Assembly: GCA_030374765.1 (NCBI GenBank) | Contig: JARGXX010000073.1 | Span: 248,001 to 312,000, forward strand | DNA length: 64,000 bases | Direction of reading: 5' to 3' | Source: Agarophyton chilense | Lineage: Eukaryota; Rhodophyta; Florideophyceae; Gracilariales; Gracilariaceae | Part shown: one piece after another, positions 55,000 through 64,000 of the stretch | How positions within the stretch are numbered: position 1 is the first letter of the stretch | Layout of the letters: each line of letters opens with the position of its first letter | The notes under the pieces: model-generated | Told to the model about the DNA's origin: nothing | The model's database searches: none | What the model saw: the letters and a program-made list of their open reading frames with translations, nothing else | Position numbers and translations under genes: made by a program

Positions 55000-57900
55000 T
55001 GAGGTTTAGCATTTCTTTCTCTAGAAGGAAGGGATTCCGAAGCATCGCCTGAAGTTCATCTTTTACCTCAACCAGGGTGGAGTTTTCCGAGCGTCGAGTG
55101 CGAAAAGGTATGGCCCTGGGCTTTCGAGCTAAGGTGCTTGCCTCAATTAAATGCTGAAAACTTTCAGGTGCTTCTACAATACAGCGGATTTCTATAATAT
55201 TTGGTATTATATATGTTTCAACAGTAAAGATGTGAGTTGATACCGTTAATACTTTACAAGGTCCCCACGATGTTAGGTAGAGCTTGGAATTGATATCTCT
55301 GTGAATAATTTCATCGACAGATTTTTCATTCCCGTTTTATTCTGTACTTGAAGATAGGTTGTCAATGCAAACCTTCTGTACCGTTGTTGTAAGTCGCTGG
55401 TCTCCATGAGGCTGATCTTACGAGGAAAGGTGTAATGAGGGAGGTTTTTGAAATGGTGGATAGATGAAGAATAGACAGATGCAGAACAAGCCGGAGAAAA
55501 GAGATTCTCGAATAAGGTTTAGCAGGTGGGGTGAAGAGGTCGCCTTCATTAATCAGTCGTATTGCCGCTCGTTTGCGAACTCTTTCGCAGTGCTCGTTTC
55601 TGTAGTTGAATTCCCTCGTAAGCCAGTTCCTTCATTTTCTTACCGCTTGCGCTTCCGTGCTCCGTCTTGCACTCGGTAGAGTATTTAGTTGTATTTTTTT
55701 CTTCGCACCTGCGTTCGCTCTTTTCAATGGATCATATTAGCATACCCCATTTCGTTATCGCTACAAGTCCCTCACAATGCAGAGTCTAACATTTCACAAC
55801 TGTACGTCACATTCTAACTCCGACAGTCTCATTTTCAAACAGGCAAATGTACGAGACACCTTAACGAGTCCAAGTATCAATCTCAAGGCTTCAAGGTCCG
55901 AGCGTAGCCAAGAACACTCATCAGACAGGTAGGGACGGAGCATCAACATTCTACAGACTACTATCAGACATTCCTTCTCCATTACCGTGTACTTCTGCTC
56001 GGCCTCAATTAGAGCACCGCTCCAGTACCTTATAGCGAACCTCTCTCCTGTTTATTCCCTGCACGAGACAACAGCAGATTCGGGTGTTGGATTTATCCTT
56101 ATCTAGAGTGTACTGCAAGCCTGTTTTTGGTAAGACCAAGATGACTGTGGGCAAATGATTCGCTTCAACTACTCGAAGGCGTCCATTTCCTCGATCTTGA
56201 GGGTCCCAAACCATTCCAATTAACATTTGTGGAGCTTTTTGGTGAAGGGAGCTTCTGTCTCTGCACATATTTTGATTAAGTGATGATAGCATTCGTAAAA
56301 ATGTACGAAAAATCGTACATTTTTCTTGGATTGTGGCATTTTAACATATCGTATGCCTGTAATGTTGCTCGAGGAGATCTGTATTATACTAGGGTTTATG
56401 ACGCGAGAAATATATTCAACCTTTTTGGTGTAGAAGACACGTTTGAACAGATTCATCCTCGTTCCCCCCTCCACCTTCCCTTCTCGGCCAGGAGGGTCAG
56501 AACGATTCTAACGTATGCAAAGTCCTTCTCTACCGATCTGAAGTAGATGAATACCTGATCCATGTACATCCGTGCAGTTGTCCACCTAACTTTCCGAAGA
56601 ATAATTCCCAGCGCCGTTTGAAAAGTAGCTGGAGCATTGCAGAACCCGTACTACATTTGCTTGAAGCAAACCAAGCCTGCATGGCATATGAAGGTCGTTC
56701 TGTCTCGTTATTTTTCACCTACAGGCATTTTCCATTTGTCAAAATGGGCATCGATAGTGCGAAATACCTGCGCATCTTCGAAAGAGTCGATGAATTCTTT
56801 CATTCTAGGTCTCGGGTACGGGTTCCTGACAGTCCCAATATTGAGTGTTCTGCAGTTCACACAGAACCCAATACATTTATTTCCTTTTTTCTGAACCGGA
56901 ATCACGGAACCAGCACAGTCCGAATTGGTTCTTTCTATTTCACCTTAGTGGAGCGTTGGCTTTATTTCTTTGAGTTCTACTTCTCTTGGCCGCAGAGTTG
57001 CACAATATATATGAGTAAGAGAGGAGCTCAAGTCGATGTTCTCGGTCTTATTTGTCAGAGAGAGCCTGACCACATCGTTTCGAACCCCTCCAGGTGACAG
57101 AGAATACTGCTTCACAGTTCTGCATTCTCCTCACCTAATTGATCTGTATCTTTTTATTTCCATTCATGGCAGAGGCCCGGTTTCTCCTGTCTGTCGACGG
57201 ATACTTTTCTTGTTTTCTTTGGCTTCAAGTTGGTGTTTATTCATACCTCTATTGTTCTGGGAGCATTTGGGCATCTCCCTTCTTTATCAAAGGCAATTTT
57301 GCCGAGATCAGTGTAAGCTGCGGTGAATACCTCTTATGGTGCCACAAGTGCTACTCCTACATAATTTTTTCGGCAATTTTACATTTTGGTTGCTGAAGTT
57401 GGTGAGACATTCCTTGAAATGTTGATTAGGGATGTTCTCAAAGATCCCGTTCGCCATCAAGGCGAGGTGTGGCGGGGCTAACCTCGGATTGTTTTGCAAT
57501 AAGACCAGCCTGGAGGTTGCCCACGACACAGTTGACACGATTTGGTGCAGGAGTGAGATTACCACCTGTAAGGTAAGCCGTACTTTTTGTTGGAGACCGT
57601 TTCGGTGAGTATCGCCTTTTTTCGTAAAATGAACCATTCTCTTTTGGTTTCCGTACTATGAAACATGTTAATTCGTTCCCCTTGACGTAGAGTAACTCTA
57701 CGGGAACCTCGAAAGAGTGCTTTGAAATGCTTATCAATAAAGAGCCGCCCTAATAGGCATTCGGTTGGTAGAAGGTCCACACCGAAGACTTAAAGTCTTG
57801 CCTTGAGTTGTTCCAGCTTAACCACAGTTGTCATCTACGAAGTTTAGAGATCTCTCATTTGTATCTACTGAAGAATTGTTGTCAGAATTTTGGCTCAGCT

Positions 57901-58201
57901 TCTGAATTACCGTACCTAGTATGACGCGAGATTTAAGGACGTTGGGGTTGGCCCCCGTATCCAACATAGACGTGGTCACAACCGAAAGGCGGTCAAGAAG
58001 GTCCATCACAGCACGAATTTTATCCTTGTTGTACTTCAAATCACTAACCGGAAAAGGTGGTGACGGTTTTTCTTCGATCTTATTGGTTCTGGGTCCTGAT
58101 TGTCGTTCCCCTTCACAGTAGAAGTCAGCCAATGCGCCAACTTTTTGGTGTTGTTTTATTTTTCTACGGCGGATTTGAAAACAATGGTGGTGTTCTTTCA
58201 A
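55000..58201 (-). pseudogene. Ty3/gypsy pol of fossil E
   Basis: Protease (DTGANPNV), RT fingers (KGNKCIGFCVNCRTLNIGTV and PYPRPRMKEFIDSFEDAQVF), RT-thumb end (FFVHFYECYHHLIKICAETE), RNase H (LPKTGLQYTLDKDKSNTRIC) and an integrase tail are recognisable in the expected order. Broken, many breaks. Confidence 0.75.
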
Positions 58202-59949
58202 TGATGTTGACCTTTATCGGTGGATGCAGCTGGAATATATTAGTTTTATATCCCAAAGACCCATGAAGGCGTTAGAATTTCTGATGGCAGGCCTGAACCA
58301 ACTATTTTTGCATCATTTGAGGTACAGCTTAGATGTTTGCGAAGTGTTCTGTCGCGAGAAAAAACCACCAAGAAGGCCTTCAGTTTAAGGGTGATGCATA
58401 ACAATGGAGGGAGTCTTAGGAACCAGATTGGTAAGAGCAGTGGCATAGGATGAAGAGTGTGAGTTATGGAAACTCGCTCCCTGCCTTTGCTTGGGGCTCA
58501 CTGTACTTCGCCGAGATAGTAAGGAGTTTTTTTTACCCGTCGAAAACCTAGTCCTTACCGTTGATGGTCTCGAGAACCACCGAAAGACAGCCGTTCCTGT
58601 AGACAGTTTAATGTGCAAGCTACCGTCTCAGTTTGAAATATCTCCAATCTCTAATACGAACCATTTTGAATTTTATTTTGAGTTTGAAAGCTCCGCTGGT
58701 CTTTTCCGCAACCAAAAGGTGTCTCCAAAGCCTTGAAGTCGTTGAGTCATCATATTATAGTCCACATTTCGGTGAGTGGGCAGGTAGATGTGTACCTGGA
58801 AACGGATTGCTTTGTTGATGTCTTTGGAAAATAACGACTTTAAGCTAGAGGTTGTGAATAAAGTACCACAGTTTTTTGACAGGTTCTATAGAGCGAGTAA
58901 AAACTCCAATTCGGTTTGCCCTGACATCTGACGACCCTCGAGGACTTCAAACGAAGCCTTTTGGACAAAACTCATTTGTGTCGTACGTTTCCAAAGGAAA
59001 CTTGACCACTTCTGGGGATGCATCTAACATGTACGTCCAATTATCGTCAATAGATAAGGTAGTACCGAAGAGCCTACCCTGCAGCATGTTGTACTCTTTC
59101 TTTATGGTCAAGCTGATAAATTGACAATGCACCTTTCTCGGAAACCCTAATTTCGTTACTCGTGTAGTATCCGCATTAACAGAGAGAGCAGACACTCGCG
59201 ACAGCGTTCGAACTGCCGATGGGTCGCTTGCGGCGAAGGAAAAGGGGTGGTAGAGCTACAACACCAGCGAGCTTGAAGTGGGGTGTAAGGCCACTACTCG
59301 CCAGCGAGGGTGAACAGTGCAACTGTAAAACGTTGATGGAACGTAGGTACGAGACGGCTCGTGAAATGGTTGGGGGCTGACTATCTATTATAGCTTGTCC
59401 GGCCGGATCTCCGGTTAAGGAATCCTAAGCGAGGAACAGAATAGTCATGATGCCCATGTTGTCTCCTTTACTTGGAGTCGGTGCTCACCTCTGGTACACT
59501 ATATACTGTGTGCCATGGTGAGTGCCCAAATAATACGTAAATAATACCCAGTGGTCAGCCACTTAGCCAAACCACTGTATGGGTATGGTCCCTAATGGAC
59601 TTACATCTAGAACGGGTAGTAAACCCAGCCACGTGGATCGCCACTACATGCGCCGTTGCAAGCTACTCCACTCGTGATACCACGTGTTCCACTAACACAT
59701 TCTGCCTCTAGGCATCCTATGCGGGATACCGTTTCATATCACAATGCTGAGGATAACACTCACATATGAGTTCCAACCACGATTTCGCGAAAACCCAACC
59801 CATCGGATTCCCCGACATAGTAGAATACTACAACTCGCAATATTGGGCTTCTGACGAAACTCTAATACCACAATGGTTTCTGTACTAGTGCGGGTTTTGT
59901 CTCCCATTTGGAAGCTAAACTTCTTGGTATGCTTTGTAATCTTCTGAGC
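58202..59949. other. Interior of fossil E with no recognised part
   Basis: Between gag and protease regions. Short open frames only (for example 58876-59124 plus, 59195-58947 minus), none recognised. Presumed to be decayed gag-pol DNA. Confidence 0.4.
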
Positions 59950-60702
59950 AAGCTTTTAGTGTATCAAACGATAGGTACTATAGTAAACTGATTTTGTGAA
60001 AACAAAGCTCAAGGATTTAAATTCCTTCAAAGCCAATACGGTGTCCGATACAGAGTGGGACGGCTCATCGCGTCTCCTACTAGCTTTACGATTTTCTTGA
60101 AGATTTCTACGTCGAGCTATTTGATTCATTCTTTCTCTCCTCTCTCTCGTTATCATTCGACGATGAACTAGTATCGGAACTAGATGAGAATGAGCCGGGG
60201 ACTGAATCATAATCTCGATTCTTTCTCATCTTCGTCCATCGCTTTTTGCCTTTCCGGTTTCTTTGCCGCTCTTCTCACGAGTCACACAAATGGTCTTTGG
60301 CACTACCTCCATATTTTTTTTTGTAAACGCCCCCATCGAGCGGTGGCAGACAAATTTCTTGAGCATCTACCTTGCCGGGGCCCTCTTGACTCTGCCTCGT
60401 ACATTGTAAGTACCCACTGTTAGTCTCTAAATGCTTGAAATGTGTGAAAATACTCAATTCAAATCCTGTGGCATATGTGTTGCCATGTTCACGTGCGTCG
60501 GTCGAGTTTATCGAAACCCGGCGAATCTCTTTAACATCCAAAGGTCATGTAGAGCACTCGGAACATGCCCCCTGCCTTTCGGAACCAGATAATGTTTCAA
60601 TACTTCAAGTATCCCGTGGAAGAGCTCTTGAGCTCCTCGGTCCACCATAATACGTGCAAATGCGTCCAAGTCCATAGATTGTGGAACCATCCGTATATCC
60701 AA
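59950..60702 (-). pseudogene. gag region of fossil E
   Basis: Minus-strand frames 60702-60508, 60541-60275 and 60210-59956. They include MDLDAFARIMVDRGAQELFH and VKRAPA-type basic text, ending in a Ser/Arg/Glu-rich tail (RERRERMNQIARRRNLQENR). Position upstream of protease and composition fit gag. Broken. Confidence 0.5.
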
Positions 60703-60710
60703 CTTATCAT

Positions 60711-61232
60711 TTAAGTTAAATTAATTCTTGACCGCCAGGGTGAAGAGCACGTTCGCTGGCTCTTCGAGTAAAGACCGTAGCGCTTAGGCTGCAACCCCAA
60801 ATGCTAATTACGTTTTGGCGTTTCGAATCCGAATGCGGTGGAGGCGTATGCACCTTTACGATGTTTTCTCGAATGTGCCAAAGTTACTTTTCGAGTTGAA
60901 CAAGAATCGGTGGAGCCAGTGGGGCTCTTTTAGAACTTTTAAGGTTTAATGAGGCACTTGCACGACGCATGTTCCTTACACGGCGTTCCAAATTGGACGA
61001 ATAGTGATATCTTGTATTTCTTATCGAGATTTTTTGAAACCGATTTCGTGTGCAGCCGTCAGGTCATTCTCGTAATAACGTTTCAACTGCAATGTTACGA
61101 CGAAACCTGGAGAAAGTTTCGAAGTCGGGAGACCAAAATGTTTTACAATCACTTCGAGGTTCTGTGCTCGTGTTTTCTTTGGTATCTTGATAGAGCTCGA
61201 CTGTAAAAGGGGAATGCAATAAATCTTGAAGG
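60711..61232. other. No gene seen
   Basis: Between fossil E gag and repeat copy 3. An 85-codon plus frame (60949-61206) is open but not recognised. It may hold the 5' LTR or leader of fossil E. Confidence 0.35.
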
Positions 61233-61720
61233 AAGCTGAGCACCGTGAAAACCGGCAGGGGCGAACTGCGGGGCAACTTTCTTTTTCCTTACAAGTAATC
61301 GATGATAGGATTACACTCGCGGTAAATCACATATATTAGTTTCGAAATAGTCAACCCAAATGTATAGTTAAAGCTCAAGTGTTGCCTTTCTTTATCAAAC
61401 CGAACTGGGGAAGGTGCAGCTCTCTGTATGCAGTGGACTGCACTCTCCAGAACACGCGATAAGTGCAAATAAGACACGATCTTGGATCTAGTTTCAGAGA
61501 CCTGACACGTACTGGCTACAGTACCAGGTGGTCACTTCGAATATGTATTAAAATATATTACTATTATATTAATAACTATTTTACAAGAAAGTATATGTCA
61601 ATACCAGAAGTGGGTGCCAAAACCAAGATGGTAGATCACCAGAGTCATCATGGTCTATTCATCTTCTGCACCCAAAAGGAAAAAAACTAAAACATGAAAA
61701 GCTCCTGCCACTATACGACA
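61233..61720 (-). repeat. Solo LTR-like repeat, copy 3, partial and diverged
   Basis: Runs parallel to copy 1 from ACCGTGAAAACC to the terminus CTGCCACTATACGACA (61705-61720). The hairpin-unit end is missing, and many substitutions and gaps make it clearly older than copies 1 and 2. Confidence 0.7.
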
Positions 61721-64000
61721 GTTTTGCACAGTTTCAAATCCCAGTATCAACGACTGCCTACAAGATATATCTCCAGCGCATTTAGAGAGTGTTTTCTAAG
61801 GTTTCGTTTCCAGAATTTTTAGATATTCTGGCTTGTGCAGGTTGAGACTTAAAAAACTGTCCCAAAGCGCTGCAGATAATCATGCTTGTCACAATTGAAA
61901 GCCTATATTTAGAATAGAAGTAATATGCTAGTAGGTTTTTTGGATATGTTGCTTCCAATTTGGGCTTCCTGGTGCTTTTAATGACATATTTAATTAATGT
62001 AGAAGTGGGCATCCACGTTCAAGCATTATTATGTGGGGCATTTTAACCAGTTTACCCGAGTTTCATAATTGCGAAAAAGAAGTTTAGATTGTTCTATTAT
62101 TCAGCAGACGGGCAATGATCTTGCTTGAAGATATTCCATAAAACCTTCCTTGATCTGGGGGACAATAAGACAAAGATCTTCTATCAGTCACAGGAGAGAG
62201 TGCGTAAATGTGTGGAACAGGTTAATGGTGTGTGGTCTCGGGGTTTGGAGCTTCTCTTTATTGCTAGTGATGGCTGGAAAGTTTTTTTAAATGGAGTTGC
62301 TGGCACCTGTGTGGGTGTAAATGCAAAATAATTATCGTTGAAGATCGACTGGTTTTCTCTTCGAGTTACGAGTGTTGTAGAATCTGTAGAGTTCATACAT
62401 TTTATGAGGACCTTATTAAGATCAAAGAGAAACACTGGGAGCCTGGGTATATACCATCAACATAATTTACGAATGAATGCGTTAGTGATGAAATCAAAGT
62501 GAACGGGCTGCACATGGCTCTGACTTCAGCTATTGTAGACCACATATAAGAAGCATATGGTAATGAAGTTTGAGTCAACTTTTCTATTATGAAACAGATA
62601 TAATTGGCGTTATTCTCTGTTGACTTGACGCACCTATGTTTTACTGATTAAAGAATACCAAGAGGCTCCCTTAAGGCAAGCTGCTCAGGGAAGATGTAAT
62701 TTTAGACGCTTTGATGTTCAGTACTTCATTTTGATTGGATGTAAGAGGTTCATCTCTATTGGACGAAACCCCAATTTCTAAAACTGCTAACGCTTTACAC
62801 CAAGGAAGCCTTACGAAACGGTTGTTAAACAAGAGGGTCGGTGTATGGCATTGAGAATGACGATATCAGAGACTGTTGCCACTCAATTATTATTGTATTT
62901 TAAGCGACTTTCGTTTGCTTTTGTGAAGTTATTGCTAGTTTTTCAATGCTCTTTGTTCCTTTGTGCAACACCAAAACATGATTTGAATTTTCCAGCAGAC
63001 ACTTGGACCAAAAGTTCGCTCCTTCTTAGACTCAGTATTAGAAGGGCTTAAAGAAGAACCTTCCGCTGGCATAGAATCATTTGAATTAGAACAACTCCTT
63101 TGACAATAGCCTCATGCCACATCTGACAAATGAACATTTTTTAAACGAGTTCCTTAACTCCATGTGTATTTCGCTGAGTCGCATATTTATTCTGCTTTGA
63201 AAGAATGAAGAAATTTCATGAATTCGTGTTTCGGAGTTACGAAACAGCGTTCTGGAATTGAATCTCTGGCCCATGGTCAACAGATCCATGTCAAAGTAGA
63301 GCTTACACATCCTCGATTCGTACATCACCGTGGTGAATCGAATTTAAAGCCCTTCTTATTTCATATTTAGAACGACCCCCTCTTGGTTACATTTCTTTTT
63401 TAGATAAAATAATTCTTTCCATATTTAAGCACTCATATCCTATTTTTCAGTATCGATGAATTAATTTGTGCCCTTTCCGGTCGTCATATGAGACTTATGT
63501 AGTGTGTTTTTTGAATTCATTTATATGTCGCTTGTAACAAGTGAAAACTGAGCTTGCAAAGAGCATTCCTTCTTTCCATTTTCGCTTCGAGGATCCTCAT
63601 AAGGGTATATATCAGCCTTGTAAGCACCCAAATTATCTTCCGAACTCCACCCTTTGCCGCTTCCCATTACGGAACCCGCGTTTTGGTTTTAGGCGATAAG
63701 AACAGAGGCCATTCTATTCCCCACGGAAAGAAACTTCAAAGTATGAGCTCACTCATAATCTGCTTAGATTGTTCATTTCCCCGCGTAGAGCAGACGAAAG
63801 GTATCAAATGGGCAGATCTGAGTCAGAAAACTGCCTCTACTCGTAGAACGGAAACTCCATCCTTTCCAATCATGATAGCTGGGAGACCCTCTGGGTATTT
63901 TCCCTATTCCTAGCCAGCAAATGCACCGCAACTCCCACATCCAGGGAATCAAACCGCAGTGAAATGGCGTTGTATGTTCTTTAAATCTTCTTTCCTAGGG
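61721..64000. other. No recognised gene
   Basis: A/T-rich. The longest frames are 63554-63913 plus (119 codons, with RVLVLGDKNRGHSIPHGKK), 62184-62435 minus and 61782-62012 minus (with LEATYPKNLLAYYFYSKYRL). None shows a known domain and codon use looks unconvincing. Probably decayed transposon or spacer DNA. Confidence 0.35.

Larger units (their letters stand above)
53950..60710 (-). mobile_element. Ty3/gypsy fossil E, old
   Basis: Minus strand from high to low: gag (about 60700-59950), protease (58201-57818, with TTSMLDTGANPNVLKS), a region before RT (57780-57308), RT (about 56905-56220), RNase H (about 56290-55794, with KECLIVVCRMLMLRPYL) and integrase tail (about 55300-55000, TSWGPCKVL type). 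A plus-strand frame (54109-54710) lies beyond pol, antisense to it. No LTR pair is recognised; it abuts the Tc1 C-terminus at the low end. Broken, many breaks. Confidence 0.75.

Noticed and set aside
61721-64000. Small host genes
   Set aside because: Frames are short, with no domains, and no splice pattern could be supported by eye.

Overview
The window looks like nuclear DNA of a eukaryote with few introns and a heavy transposon load. My best guess is a florideophyte red alga of the Chondrus type. That guess rests on the intronless eIF2A gene, the compact convergent gene pair, and the mix of Ty3/gypsy, Ty1/copia, Tc1/mariner and PIF/Harbinger elements; no single diagnostic marker proves it. 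I saw no rRNA, tRNA or CRISPR.

Only about 4 kb (37.9-41.9 kb) looks like host genes: an uninterrupted eIF2A gene on the plus strand and, convergent with it 121 bp away, an uninterrupted 653-codon gene of unknown function on the minus strand. Nearly everything else is mobile DNA in layers.

Layout. 0-5 kb: a Tc1-type transposon with IR/DR ends (202-1509) beside a minus-strand Ty1/copia fossil (about 1.6-4.2 kb) and LTR-like DNA. 5.5-13.8 kb: an unassigned decayed multi-gene block whose purine-rich strand flips near 9.58 kb. It holds a beta-class DNA amino-methyltransferase with a DPPY motif and a SET domain, and is the most unusual part of the window. 14.2-20.8 kb: Ty3/gypsy fossil B (minus). 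21.1-29.9 kb: old Ty3/gypsy fossil A (plus). 29.9-31.4 kb: a copia gag/integrase-start fossil. 32.46-34.05 kb: a complete-ended Tc1 element with a decayed gene. 34.3-35.5 kb: a decayed Harbinger transposase. 36.09-36.72 kb: a solo LTR-like repeat. 42.36-53.9 kb: a second-family Tc1 copy split by a young Ty3/gypsy element C (43142-52113, 864-bp LTRs, 5-bp target duplication) and by another solo LTR-like repeat. 53.95-60.7 kb: Ty3/gypsy fossil E (minus). 61.2-61.7 kb: a third, decayed copy of the solo repeat. 61.7-64 kb: nothing recognised.

Two themes stand out. First, the Ty3/gypsy elements carry an extra reading frame antisense to pol, between pol and the 3' LTR; in B and C the two products share recognisable sequence motifs. 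Second, the 5.5-13.8 kb block pairs a DNA methyltransferase with a SET domain, a chromatin-modifier combination I do not know from any red algal transposon. All similarity statements are by-eye readings of translations.
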